Shown here piece by piece: positions 10,050-23,900 of a DNA stretch of 64,000 nucleotides (position 1 is its first letter; each line of letters begins with the position of its first letter). Where the stretch lies: the NCBI RefSeq assembly GCF_008831285.2, contig NC_045138.2:42587115-42651114 (forward strand), in the 5' to 3' direction. The position numbers and the translations under genes are program-made. The stretch comes from Nymphaea colorata. Taxonomy: Eukaryota > Streptophyta > Magnoliopsida > Nymphaeales > Nymphaeaceae. The notes beneath the pieces were generated by a model. That model did no database searches. It was not told the DNA's origin and saw only the letters and a list, made by a program, of their open reading frames with translations.

Positions 10050-13000
10050 CTAAAGCCAATGATTAAATGGATTTTTCTGATCTACATCCATATTGACTGG
10101 AGATATTAGAGGAACAACTTATTATACATTTCTTATTATGATGATCTAGGGATCGAAATCGGGTATTGAATCACCCATTTTTGTCAAAAATTTTGAAATT
10201 TATTTCACAAGGGTGATTCTGTACTTTAATGCATGGTTTTAATAGATTTTTAAATTTAACGGTTGTTTGGGAATTTCATGTAAAAGAAGAGCGCCTCTTT
10301 GATGAGTTTAGAAAGATAGACGGCTGTTTGAAGTTGGGCCATTAGTTGGGCGTGTATTTATTTTCCTATACCATAGTCACACACCATAATTTTATGTGCT
10401 AAGTTCTTTCCCACACTAAAACTCTTCATTTAAATGAATATGAACAAAAAAACTTAAAAAGGCGATCTGCAGAATTTATCTGACAAACATTATGTTTTAG
10501 ATTGCATTATTTTCACGTATCATAGACAGACCTAATAGCTCACAGTGCATCAAAATTTGAGAGCTAGAAAACTATCATTTTATTTATTAAATTTATGAAG
10601 TAAAGTTTGATTTTTGACAAGTCCTCTCTCACTCTTTGAAGTCTAACTTCTTCTTAACTTCCTTTGAAGTCTCAACGGCGCTGCTAGCTGTCCATCTATC
10701 GGCTCGTGCTTTTGATTACCTTGTTAGGAGGGGAGATTAGCCAAGGAGTGAATTGACCACGACGCAATGAGCTGGAAACTAGTATCCAGAGACAATATGC
10801 TCACTAACTCTCAGATGCCACTAGATGATTGTTACTTCGGACATTTGAGACGGAGTTGAAACGAGAGACATACTTGTATAGTTGTATTTGTTGATTGTTG
10901 TAGTATTTTCGTCGTTCAATTATCTATAGAGAATCAAAGTTATGCTATGCCACTATTTTGTATATATATATATAGGAAAATTGAATTGTGACTCTAACTT
11001 TTTAGAATCATCTAGTCATGTAATTTGCACAGTTCGATCAACATGATGGACAATTAAGAGAAAAATAAAGAGAAAAATGTGATAGATATTTTCGTTATTT
11101 AATATTAGATTATATTTTTTTCTCTTTGTTTTTCTCTCAACTATCCATTAACTATATATGAGAAATTGGTAATGCCGGACCACTTGAGCAAGAAACAAAA
11201 ACTAGACCCATAAAAATTAAATATTGAAGTGTTTTTTTCTCAATCTAACCTTATAGATGTGAGCATAAGAGTGTTTTAATATGAAACATACTTTAATAAT
11301 CCAACAATGAACACACTCATATGACATTAAAATGTTGTTAGTAGAAAAATAATTTTTTTCACAAAAATAATCAGAATTAAAACATGACTTATATTAAACC
11401 AGTGTTTATAAACACAATAAGATGTTCCAAATTTTGTTTAAAACATTTTTTAACACAAATTTAAGAAGTTGAGTTTTGTCTTTGACCTAAGTGGTCTGGT
11501 ATCAATTACTCTATATATTAGATCAGGGATAAAAACAAGAGCCTTTAAATTATTTCTACAAAGATCTTTTCAATAAAATAAAAACATAGGAAAACTAATT
11601 AACTAGTAAAGAAATAATTAGTGTGTGTGTGTGTGCGCCGATCTGACAGTCTTTATTTGGAAGAAATTGAGAAATGGGTGGGGGAGGAGAACAGTCGCCT
11701 CTCCCACCACAGAAGGGAGAGGTCATCACCTCCCCTCCCATGCTGCTGCGGACGACCCAGCGAGATGTTCTTGGTGGTACAAGACCACCGCGACACCCGG
11801 CTAACAACACCCTGCAGTTGTATCCTTACCATCGGGGAGGTGGGGAGGCACTCGGGGAGGGTCAAAACGCCGCCCCCTCAACACAAAAGTTCTTTTCAGT
11901 TTTTGTTTCACACAAAGGCTTTGACGGCCTGAATTTGTCGTGTGGGACAGCGCCTGATAAGCGTCATTCCTCACTTTTACACATGCGTGCACACACACAG
12001 ACACATGTAGTTTTTGGTGGTAATCTTGTTACCCAATATCAGATACATGCGAGGTCATTAGATACTTTCATAAAACATCCTACATAGCTGAATTTTGGTT
12101 TCCTGTCCTTTCTTCCACACTGCACGGGCAGTAACTCTATGTACAGCCATATGAATTGCTTGTTACCATATTGTCTTGCACTACCTTATACTGACATCAA
12201 ATCCAAAATCCACAAGATGAGGTCACACTTACTGAATTTGTACGACATTGTGTTCTAACAGATTTAATGGAACTCCATTCAGAAAAGAACAACTTTGGAG
12301 CAAGCACCTTTCCAGCATCATTTGTTGCCCAAGGTATAGTGATAATACAACAGCAAAACGGGTCACTGTTGGAGCAGATCTGCAACAGCTACCTTCAGAT
12401 TATGCCCAAAATGGAACGAAAGCAAATCATGCACATAGAAAACATGCAATGCCTTCATCACCCAAAATTATGAAGACATCGTCCGTTCTCCTTTGTTGCC
12501 AGTGCTTCACGCCAGTTGGAGAAATTGTTTCTGAAGATGACCAGGAGGTGGCTGCACGACATTCACAATGAAAAGAGAGATAAAAGAACCCGTCATCATT
12601 TCCCAATGAAAAGAGAGATAAAAGAACCTGTCATCATTTCCATGTTACAACTTTTGCTTCTTATTTTGTATATCAATCATCGCATAAACTCTATAACAAT
12701 ACCATACAAATGATTATCATACAAAAAAATTGAAAAAACCCATGCCTCTACAAACTCGAAGCCAAAAAGGCACTGGCTATATAAGAAAACAGAAGTCAAA
12801 CACCAAATTGTTTTGAGCAGCGAAGGACCGCTATCAGTTACTACAGTACTAAATCCTGATCTAAAGAAGACAAATCCTCATTGAGTAAGCATATAAGCTA
12901 TCCTGCACAGGAATCCCTTTCCAACAGACATTTCAAATTGCCCAAGATTAGTAAAATTATCAACAACAGCAACTAGAGAAAGATTATAGGCATTGTTTTC

Positions 13001-13550
13001 TACGAGATTGATACATAATGCTAGAGAACCAATAAAAAATCAATGCAACTCAATAGAACGTGTCAAGCAAAATCGATACAGGAACTGACAAAATCATCAG
13101 GACGATAAGCATTAGGACAAGACATGGGTTCGTGCCTTTGGATTAGAAACAAGCTCAATTATCCAATCTACAGGACTGTGCTGCCAGCAGAGCAGTATTC
13201 GTACTATCGCATGGTATCAGTCATATTACACATTAAATCCTAAAAGTAATGGGAACACTTGCTCCAGTTGCTGATAAACAAGTCCTAGCTTGCAAATGCT
13301 TTGCATAAGATCCAGTCTTGAAGTACGCAAACTGAGCCCAGCAGCTAATTATCAAGAAAAAAACAAATGACAAACTGGAAGTGTGATGAGGGTCATCTTG
13401 GACTTGCAATATTCAGCACATCTGCTGATATACACATCCCACTACAAGGCCGAAGAACTTATCAGACAATTCTGAAAGTTAGCACAAATCTTCTATTAAA
13501 GTAGAAAAAGGAAAAACCTAATTTAACTAACCAGAGTTCACATTTTGTCA
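10050..13550. other. No gene seen; includes the 3' UTR region of the SWIB gene
   Basis: Position 10050-11620 is very AT-rich with no coding signal. Around 11670-11890 there is a GC-rich patch with open frames in several frames and no recognisable product. A 38-bp near-perfect tandem duplication lies at 12566-12641 (CAATGAAAAGAGAGATAAAA). The minus-strand 3' UTR of the SWIB gene should lie between about 12200 and 13552, but I could not identify its poly(A) site. Confidence 0.4.
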
Positions 13551-13552
13551 CA

Positions 13553-13669
13553 TCATCTCTTCAAGAAATGGTGTAACAGCATTTCAGACAAGCCCAGTGC
13601 AGGGAACTTTTCACAATTAAAAAGCTCTTGAAGCCTGTAATCACATGTTACCATTGAGTTCATTGGATC
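13553..13669 (-). CDS. SWIB gene exon 5 (terminal exon, second half of second SWIB domain)
   Basis: The exon encodes 38 residues ending in TGA at 13555-13553. It begins [17 protein letters not shown] and ends [13 protein letters not shown], which is the C-terminal half of a SWIB domain: DP follows the LQ at the end of exon 4, exactly as in the first SWIB domain (NNLQDPSNK). The acceptor has a textbook polypyrimidine tract (GGTTCTATTTCTTTCAG) with a TGCTAAG branchpoint-like motif about 30 nt upstream. It lies 29.3 kb from exon 4, so it is easily missed by gene callers. The 3' UTR must lie below 13552, but I could not place its end. Confidence 0.9.
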   Translation of the reverse strand, partial: DPMNSMVTCDYRLQELFNCEKFPALGLSEMLLHHFLKR

Positions 13670-14905
13670 CTGAAAGAAATAGAACCAAAAGCAGTCTTAG
13701 CAAATAAAATGGGAGCACTTCACCATACAGTAGAGAAGTATTTTTTCTAATCTATACCGTACCAAAGTTAGCAATGAATCAAATTCCATCTTTCAAAGTG
13801 GATAGTTTCAAGCAAACAAACAATGACATGCTAATTGATGATTTACAGTTAGTAATCATTACATGTTCACTAAATGAAGGCAAAAAAATAAATAAAGAAA
13901 AAAAATGATATATAATATTTAATTATGTTTTTTGAACAAACAAACACCACTTCCTCCAGAAACGATGCAGCATCACAGCACTATGAACCTCCGAAATAAA
14001 CATACTTTAGAAACCAAGTCACCAAGGACATAAAGCAAAGGTTCTGATATGGAAAACACACTTTTGTTCTAATTGGCAATCTTAATTGGAATCGACTTGA
14101 AAAAACTGCAAGTGTGATAATTTAATTCTAAAGTAGAGAGGGTTTCATGATTCGTTATAAAATTCAACTACTGCAAATTGCAGTTTTACATTATAAATCT
14201 CATTGGTGGACCAACAGAATGTGCTAAACGAGTTTGTCTATATCAAATGGTGGTGCATCAAACAAGCAATCTTGACTTCTGATGGTTGCACCAGGCATAG
14301 TTCAGAATGAATAGGCACCTTAGTTTTCTTTTACAAAAAGAAAAGGCAAAAGAAAAGAAAAAAAAAAAGAACCATCAAATTCCACCTGGCACCCACTATA
14401 AGTTATCAGCTTGGCATGGTTGGCTCACAAGGGAAAATGATTCAGTTTCAACTAACGAAGAGTGTTCTACCTACAGACACCAATAGGTCCCAGCATCCAT
14501 TGGATAACCAACTGAAACTAGATCCAAAGGTTCAGGTATGGCCATGAAAAATGCTAACAAATGCTGAACCTGAAACAATGGAAAAAAAAGTATGCAGGTA
14601 GTTTTGGAGTATTATTTGCGCACATCCAACATGACCAATAATCGACAATATGATCATGTATCTTTAGTATAATCTACCTTAAATGCCCTTTAGATTATTT
14701 GTGTCATCTTCAGGATTTACTTTAGCAGACCTCTGAATAAATTGTTTCGTTAGATACTAGAAGAACCTGATCTGACTGTTAGATCATATGTAAGTACTTG
14801 TCAGTGTGTGTGCATGTGCACACATACACACACACACACACATAGCACAATTGCTATGTATATGTGGATTGTGGATATGCTTAGTAATTGGTATATATAT
14901 GATAT

Positions 14906-14951
<46 letters not shown>

Positions 14952-17900
14952 CTTGTACATAGGTTCCTTGTATGCATTTTTCCTTTTCTTGTAATTTTTT
15001 TATTTCATTTCATTTCCACATTCATCACCACCTGCATCATCAACAAGATTGACATTCATTAATGTTCTCAACCTGCATCTCTATTCCCTTAAGAAATCCT
15101 TCATTGAATAAAATGACATGCAGTTAAAAAAATATATACAGTATATAATAATTCATAATCATTAATCACTAGTCAAAATTTCAAATAAACTTTTTTAAAA
15201 TGAGAAAATTACTTACCCCAATTGAGTTATTTACCTCCACTACCAACTTAGAAAATGAAATCCACACGTAATCATTGGAGACTAAGATTCAAGTTTGAAG
15301 ACATTTTCGATCTTGATTTTTGAATACTGATTTTAGTTTTGACCTTTGAGATATTGTACTTTGCAACATTAGTTTGAAAGTTGATTCTTGTGTATCAATT
15401 TGACAAATGCAAAGTGAAAGTTAAGTATACTCAATCTCAGGTACACTTATTTATTTAGTTTAATTTTTAGAGCATATACATAATTACCTATTTAATAGAT
15501 TGATTTTAATGTTTGTTTTCAATTGTTGTTAATTTATGTATTGATATTTAATAGTTGATATTCAATTATATTGAAGTGTGCAATTATAGAGTACCAACAA
15601 CAGTTTGATCAATGTCGTAATGGCAACGTTTTTAACTTTTATCACATGACTAAATAAAACTTAGTGATTACTTCACTTTATGTTAGTTTAACTCGTTTTT
15701 GAATCATACAAGGAAAATTAGGTCATTTTACAATCTATTTGCATTTAAAAGAGAAGTTATACATTGTTATTTCTTCAAAAAGAATAGTTAACCCAATCCG
15801 AGTCACCGAGTTGACCCATCGAGTCATGGGTCAAGGACAGCCTAGTCAAGTCCCAAGTCACTGGGTTTTAAAACATTGGTTTTCATCATACAGAGGAAGG
15901 ACATATAAAACCAAAGTGCCTTGTAAACTAAAGAATTTTAACAAGAGAGGAAGTATAACCAGAGTTATACATGAAGAAAGTAATGCTTTTGAACTTGACA
16001 AGCTTGTGACTGCTCTTCAACCAAAGCTTATCGATACACTTCAAACATTACTAAAGAATTGTGCTACTCTAATTTCAGAAGAAACCATTGCATTAACTTC
16101 CTCAAATAAGTACTCTGGGATGCTTGATTCGGGAGCTTCATTTTATGACTCGCTATGGTTATATAGTTACCAAATATACTAATCAAAAGTCATGCTCCTT
16201 TGCCAAAGCAGCTGATGGAATTCCTCTTAAAATTGAATTTGTAAAAAATCCTGACCAAAATTATTAATTCAAAAATCTTCAAAATAAAAAGAATCCAAGG
16301 TTTTTTTCAAACTCAATGTGAATCTCTTATTTGTTTCTCAAATATCTGACCATGAAAGTGATATTGTTTTATCAAAAGACAAATTTTGATTAAGGATATC
16401 TTTTCAACAAGGCAATTGGGAAGGTTCTAGAACCAATTATCTTTGTTATGTTGATTATTTGGATCTTTCCCAACCAACTTGCAATGTCATTAAGAAAAAT
16501 GATATTCAAATTTGGCATCAAAGACTTGGATACTCAAGCTTAGGAAAACTGTCTTGTATCCACTTTTGAAAGAAAAATGTAAAGAAACACTTTCTTGTAA
16601 TTATTGTATAAAAGCCAAGATAAAGGTTTCACCTTTTGATAATAGAACTTGTTAAACAATAAAGATCTTGGATCCTTCTTTGGATCCCAGCACGTTGAAG
16701 AAAAGTCTCTTAGGATTCCTCGTTCTTGCAAAGTGTGTTGAGGTATTTAATGTCTTTGTAATATGTGAAGGGTCTCTTAGGATTCTACGTTGTATTTAAT
16801 GTCCTTGTAATATGTGAAGAGTCTCTTAGGATTCTACGTTGTATTTAATGTCTCCTTAATATGTGAAGGGTCTCTTAGGATTCTACGTTGTATTTAATGT
16901 CCTTGTAATATGTGAAAAGTCTCTTATGATTCTACGTTGTATTTAATGTCCTTGTAATATGTGAAGAGTCTCTTAGAATCCTACGATTGAAAACTCTTAG
17001 AATTATGGAATTGGAATTATAAATAGGGACAGTGCAGACCATCTTGGCCACGGCTTCTTCTCCTCAGCTTCTTCTTGTTTCACTCTTTCTCTCTCTACCC
17101 TCTTGCGTGAATACTGATTTCTAAACTCAGATATTGGTGCTAGATTTCTATCATGGTATCAGAGCCAGGTTACGTTATCTCTACCTAACGAAATGCCCAA
17201 CAGGTCTGATCTGGTTATAACTCTTTTCTCATCTTGTCTCTATTCTGAATTTATTTTTTTCTCTTGTGTAATTCTTGCCTACCGAAGGACACATCTTGTT
17301 ATATAGTGTCTTCTTTCTCTTCCTTTCTTCTGTCATGGAAAACCTTTCGCATTCTGGCATGTCCTTAAATTTTCTTCCTCACCTTATTACCGAAAAACTC
17401 AATCATGAGAATTATCTGATCTGGAAAAGGCAGATCATGCCTTTTATAAGAAGTCAAGGCCTCTTTGGACATCTCGATGGTTCAACAAAGGCTCCACCAA
17501 TATCTGTTCTGCAAGAAATAAAGAATGAAGCAGGAGAGGTCATTGTTGTTCAAGAAGACACCAACCCTGAGCATGTTCTGTGGATGAGACGTGACCAAAG
17601 TCTGGTTGCATATATTTTGTCCACTCTAACTCATCAAGTGTTACTCTTAGTTTCTAATAACTGTACTGCGGAAGAATTATGGGAAACCCTTGCTGATACT
17701 TTTTCCCAAATATCAGAAGCTCGGATTATGTACTTAAAGAAAGAATTTCAAAATTTGAGCAAAAGTTCAATATCTATCATGAATTATTTGGGGCGTATTA
17801 AGGCTGTCGCAGACCAACTTGCTGCCTCAGGGAATAACATTTCTAATAAGGAGAAAGTGCAGCAAACCTTAAGTGGACTTGGGCATGATTATTATGCTTT

Positions 17901-20900
17901 TATTATAGCTCTTGAGGTCCTCCCTATTTTGCCTTCCTTCAACGAACTACAAGGTAAACTTCTCCAACACAAAATGAATATGAAAAGAGTCATTGAAAGG
18001 ACTGATCAAATGAACTACCAAAATGTGTCGGCCATGAATGTGAAATTTGGTCAGAACCATGGGAACTCTAATCATGGTGCTCGCGGCATTCTACTGAGAC
18101 CAAATAATCAAGGTATGTCTCATCTAAATACTTCAAGAAGAATACCAATTTGTTTTCAATGTAACAAGAAAGGGCACATGAAGACACAATGCTGGTTTAA
18201 TCCTCAAAATAAAAACAAAGGGGTTAGACGTGATTCTAAATCCACCACTAAAGATATGCAACAGCTATTGATGACCGCATTTTCAAAGATGACTATAAAG
18301 CAAAATGAGCAGGGAGAATGGTGCTTGGATTCAGGTGCAGCTACCCATGTGACAGGTGTTAAAGATACAAAAAAGGGGTTTTCTGAAATATTAGGAAGTT
18401 AGGGAAGGTCTCTTTAAATGTTTTGTTACTTTTAGTGGACTTCTCTTGTAATTTTCCCTAACCCTAATCTCTTAATAGAGATTAGGGTCACGTAATGCAA
18501 GATAACTTTTTTGCTGCCTCTCTCTCTCTCTCGTAACATGGTATCAGAGCCGGTGTGGGCGTCGACGGCAGAGTGCACTTTCCGGTGACCTTCTCCGGCG
18601 ATCACCATCTTCTCCGACGAACAGCCAAGTGAGTTCGTTCTTTTTTTTTTCTCTCGTTCTCTCCCTTGTCACCGCTACTCCTTATTCCCTCTTATCACCC
18701 AATAAGGAGACAGTGAGGGAATAGGGGTTGGGCGTGCCGTGAGAAGGAGGACCTGATCACGCCTATGTGGAAGGCGTGATCAGATCCTCATATTGGTCGT
18801 ATGAAGAGACTATTGTGGATGCAGCGTGACGTGTGACGCTGTGGTTTGTGATGATCGTAAATACAGTTTCGGTAAAGTCAAGCTGCGTGAGGTGTTGTGG
18901 ATGCTTTGTGGAGTCTATGTGCTGCTTATAAATTCAGGTTTTTTGAATATGATCAGATTTTTTCTATAGATCGTGGATACAAATTCATTAAAGAAAGGCT
19001 GCGTGAGGACTGTTGCTGATCCTTAGTACAAGTTTTTGTTTGATTTCGTGGCTTTCTTTGACACGTGGACAGGAAGTTTTATGAGAACTAGCTGCTGTTA
19101 TAAGTGGCAGCAGTCTTCAGTCGTTGGGAGCAACAGTCTTCAGTCGTTGGGAGTTCATTCCTGTTTTTGTCATCGGCTAAATCAGATCTGAAGTGACAGT
19201 AATTTCCTAGCCCTCCTTCTTTAAACGTTTGCGTCAATCTGGTCTTCTTTATTTACTATGGCTGAAAACAGTAAATCTGAAGGGTCTACTGACTACAAGA
19301 TGGCTGGGAATTCATTCTCTTATGGAACCACGATGAAACTTAATGGCTCAAATTATGAAATATGGTCTAGGGTATTCATAATGTCGGTGGCTGGTCATAG
19401 GAAGAAATATATTCTTGAGGAGGATGAACCTATTGAGAAAAAAGGAATATATGCTGCGTGGGATGAAGATAATTATATTGTTATGTCTTGGATTATGAAT
19501 AGTGTGGAGTCTCATATAGCCCCAACTATTGCATATTATACCAAGGCCAAGGATATGTGGTCTTTCTTGAGAAAGACATACTCGCATGCCACTAATGTAA
19601 TCAAGATCCTACAACTAGAAGAGGAGTTATGCAACATTCGACAAGGGGATCAGGACCTATCTCAATATTTTGCTACTTTGACTGCTGCATATGAACGGTT
19701 AAAGGCTCTTCGCCCACCTTGCCAGCATTGTTATGCATCACACGTTGAGACTGGTATGGTGGCAAAGTTCTTATCTGGCCTATCTTCAGAATACTCTGTG
19801 GCAAAGTCTCAAATTCTAACAGGCAGTGAACTTCCAGATTTAGCAGACACGTATAATAGGCTGAGTCGCTTTGCAGCCACTCTTTCTCAGACTACGCATG
19901 ACATACCAGTCTCTGCACTTGTGATATCAGGAGGACGGGGCCCTAGTTCTTTTGGAGGCACTAGGGGGCGTGGTACGGGCCGTGGTGCTGGACGTGGCAG
20001 ATTTCAGTGCTCTTATTGTGGCAAAATTGGTCATCTAGAGGACCGTTGTTGGGACAAACATCCTCACCTCAGGTCTAATGTTTCCTCTGGACGTGGTGGA
20101 GGTAGATTCACCACAAGCAGAGGTCCTTCTTCATCCCAGGCAACTCATTCAAAGGCAACAATATCTATGGTTGAGTCTTCTACTGATCCTTCTATATCTA
20201 TGTCATATTCTCTTAACCTAAGTAAGGATGAATATGATCGTGTTCTTGCTCAGAGGTCTGGCTCTACATCTGCCTCTACATCTACCAATGCTGCTGTTGT
20301 AGATTCAGCATTCTCTGTTGGTGCTCCTACTGCTGATCCAGGTATGACATGGATGATAGACTCGGGCGCTTCTAGACATTGTTGTAATCAACCACAAAAT
20401 TTTTCATCATTTGTCAGATTTTCTACACCACAGTATGTTAAGCTGGCTGATGGCAAGTTGTCCCCTGTTTTGGGTAGCGGTGATATTTATCTTCCACATT
20501 TAGGCACTATTACACATGTGCTATATGCACCTCAGTTTCCTGTTAATTTGATATCTGTGAAGCAGCTAGCTATCGACTTACAATGTAAAGTCATTTTTGA
20601 ATCTGACTCTTGTTCTTTTCAGGACTTACCAACTGGGAAGATGATTGGTGGCGGCCATGAGCGTGAGGGCCTTTATTTTTTGTCAATCCCAGTTGATGTT
20701 GCTGCATCTTCAGTCCCTTCCAAGCCTTCTCCCTTCCAATGGCATCTCAGATTGGGTCATCCGTCCGTACCAAAACTTCGTCGCATGTTTCCAGACATTC
20801 CTGCATCAGAGTCCTTCTTATGTGATGCCTGCCAGTTGGGCAAGCATACACGGAGCAGCTTTCCTTCGAGTCAGAGTCCATCGAGTCAGAGTCCTTTTGA

Positions 20901-23900
20901 TCTCATTCATGTGGATGTATGGGGTCCTAGTCGGGTTCCTTTTCGATCATGTTTTCGATATTATCTTGTTCTAGTTGATGATTTTACTAGAGTCAGTTGG
21001 GTTTTCTTGTTAAGGGAAAGATCTGAAGTCATATGTATTCTTCAAAAATTTATCAAGGAAATAAAAACTCAGTTTGGATTCATTGTCAAAAATATTCGCA
21101 CTGATAATGCTCTTGAATTCAAGTCTTCCATTCTACTTCAGTTTTATGCCGACCATGGAATTCGACCTCAATATACTTGTCCACATACGTCCCAACAGAA
21201 TGGTGTAGCCGAACGCAAACATCGGCAACTCCTAAACGTAGCTCGTACCCTCATGTTACATTCTCACATGCCTGCCTATTTTTGGGGTGATGCTATCCTT
21301 ACTGCGTGTTACCTCATTAATAGATTACCCTCTTCCTCCATTCAAGACCGTATTCCAATTCAAATTCTATATCCAGGGCGTTCATTATTTCATTTACCTC
21401 CCAAAGTTTTTGGATGCACTTGCTTCGCACATATCCTAGGCCCGACCAAAAGCAAACTGGCTGCCCAAGCTATCAAATGTATCTTTATTGGCTATTCAGC
21501 TAATCAAAAGGGATACAAATGCTTTGATCCCGTGACCAAAAAAGACATTATCAGTGCGGATGTTACCTTCTTTGAGTCTCGTCCTTATTTCCCTCCGTCA
21601 AGTCCCTCTTCATCTGAGATGCATGCACCTATACCTCTTCCTATTCCACCAGTGTCACTTGAGTCATTTCCATCATCTCAACCTAGGTCACATGAACGTT
21701 TTCTTGAGCCTCCGTTGGTTTACACTCGTCGTCTAGGTCCCTCTCTCGACCGTCCACCAGCATCGTCTCAAGAGGTAAGCTCTACTGATAAGACTGACTC
21801 AGGTTTAAGTGATGACTATTCTGCAGCAGATCTCCCTATTGCTATTCGCAAGGGCAAGCGACAGTGTACCTTACATCCTATATCTAATTCGGTCTCTACT
21901 GCTCATCTGAGTACACACTTAGTACAGTTTGATCAAGCTTTATCTAGTCATGTTATCCCGTCCTCGCACCATCACGCCCTGTTAGATCCACGTTGGCGAC
22001 AAGCTATGCAGGAGGAAATGGATGCTCTTCTTTCTCGGGAGACTTGGGATTTGGTAGACCCCCCAACACGCTGTGATGTGGTTGGCTCACGATGGGTATT
22101 CACCATCAAGTATCATTCTGATGGGTCAGTTGAAAGGTTCAAGGCCCGTCTTGTCGCAAAAGGTTATACTCAGACTTATGGTGTTGACTTCTTTGAGACC
22201 TTTTCGCCTGTGGCCCGGTTGGGCACTATTCGCTTGATTATCTCTCTTGCTGTCCAACGAGAGTGGCCTCTTTTTCAATTGGATGTCAAAAATGCCTTTC
22301 TGTATGGAGACCTTTCTGAAATTGTTTATATGCAGCAACCACCTGGTTTTGAGCGACAAGGGGAGTGTTCCAAGGTATGCAAGTTAAAGAAGGCTATTTA
22401 TGGACTCAAACAGAGTCCCCGTGCATGGTTCCAAAAGCTTACTGAAGTGTTATCTAAGTGTGGATTTAGCCGATCCCAACTTGATCACTCATTGTTTATC
22501 AAGCGAGGCTCAGCAGGACTTGTGATATTGATTGTCTACGTGGATGATATTGTTCTTACAGGGGAAAATGATCAAGAGATAGCTCAAACAAAGGAGTTTT
22601 TACAGCAACACTTTGTTACGAAAGACCTTGGACAACTTCGTTATTTTCTTGGTATTGAGGTGGCTCGTAGTAATAAAGGAGTTGTAGTGTCTCAAAGGAA
22701 ATATGCTCTTGATCTTCTACAGGAAACAGGACTATTGGGGGCTAAACCTGCCACACTTCCCATGAATCCTCGCATTCATATACATGATGATGACTCAGAG
22801 CCGTTTGACTCTAGATCTTACAGATCTCTGATAGGGAAACTGTTATATTTGACTGTCACTCGTCCTGACATTAGCTTTGCTGTGAATAAGTTGAGCCAAT
22901 TCATGGAAAAACCCCGAAAAGTTCACTGGGATGCAGCTCTAATGATTGTAAGATACTTGAAATCAGCCCCGGGAAAGGGGCTATGGTTCAAGAAAGGAGA
23001 ATGTGTTGACATCGAGGCGTATAGTGATGCTGATTATGCTGGATCTGTAGATGATAGGAAGTCTACTACCGGGTTTTGTGTCTTTGTGGGCGGTAATCTT
23101 ATTTCCTGGAGGAGCAAGAAGCAGAATGTTGTGGCTCGTTCTAGTGCTGAGTCAGAATATAGGGCTATGGCTCAAACTGTGGCTGAAATGTCGTGGGTTA
23201 GATCACTACTTGTAGAGTTGGATGTCTCAGTGAATCTCCCAATGAAGATGTATTGTGACAACAAGGCAGCTACATATATCGCTAACAATCCTGTCTTCCA
23301 TGAGCGGACTAAACACATTGAAGTGGATTGCCACTATATTCGGGACTTAGTTCAAGGAGGAATTGTTAGCACTATTCATGTCTCCTCAGAAGATCAGGCA
23401 GCAGATCTTCTCACTAAAGCTCTTCCCATAGGCGATTTCCTGAGATGTTGTAACAAGCTGAGCATGATTGACATATATGCTCCAGCTTGAGGGGGAGTGT
23501 TAAAGATACAAAAAAGGGGTTTTCTGAAATATTAGGAAGTTAGGGAAGGTCTCTTTAAATGTTTTGTTACTTTTAGTGGACTTCTCTTGTAATTTTCCCT
23601 AACCCTAATCTCTTAATAGAGATTAGGGTCACGTAATGCAAGATAACTTTTTTGCTGCCTCTCTCTCTCTCTCGTAACAACAGGTAATGCAGGTAAATTG
23701 ACTAACTTATCCCCTCATTAAAATAGAAATTGCATTATAACATGTGATGGAAAATCTCATCCCATTACATATATTGGAAATGCACATGTTCCATTGTCAT
23801 CTTCCTTTCTATCATTGTCTAATGTTGTTCTTGCTCCCAATATAAAAAATAACATCATATCCATTTCTAAATGTTGACGGATCTTGGTGTTTGGGTCCGG

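Larger units (their letters stand above)
18357..23679 (+). mobile_element. Copia element B, complete and probably intact
   Basis: The two LTRs (18357-18538 and 23498-23679) are both 182 bp and look identical when compared by eye. A perfect 5-bp target duplication ACAGG flanks it (18352-18356 and 23680-23684). The primer site TGGTATCAGAGCC follows the 5' LTR and a GAGGGGGAG polypurine tract precedes the 3' LTR. One uninterrupted 1,410-codon gag-pol frame fills the interior. The target was the protease coding region of element A. This is the youngest insertion in the nest and could be autonomous. Confidence 0.97.

Noticed and set aside
11595-12087. Cluster of overlapping open frames on both strands
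   Set aside because: A GC-rich patch keeps several frames open at once; none shows a recognisable motif.
18462-18487. CCCTAACCCTAA-like words suggesting telomeric repeat
   Set aside because: Only two partial units occur, they are in an LTR, and they are better explained as hairpin arms.
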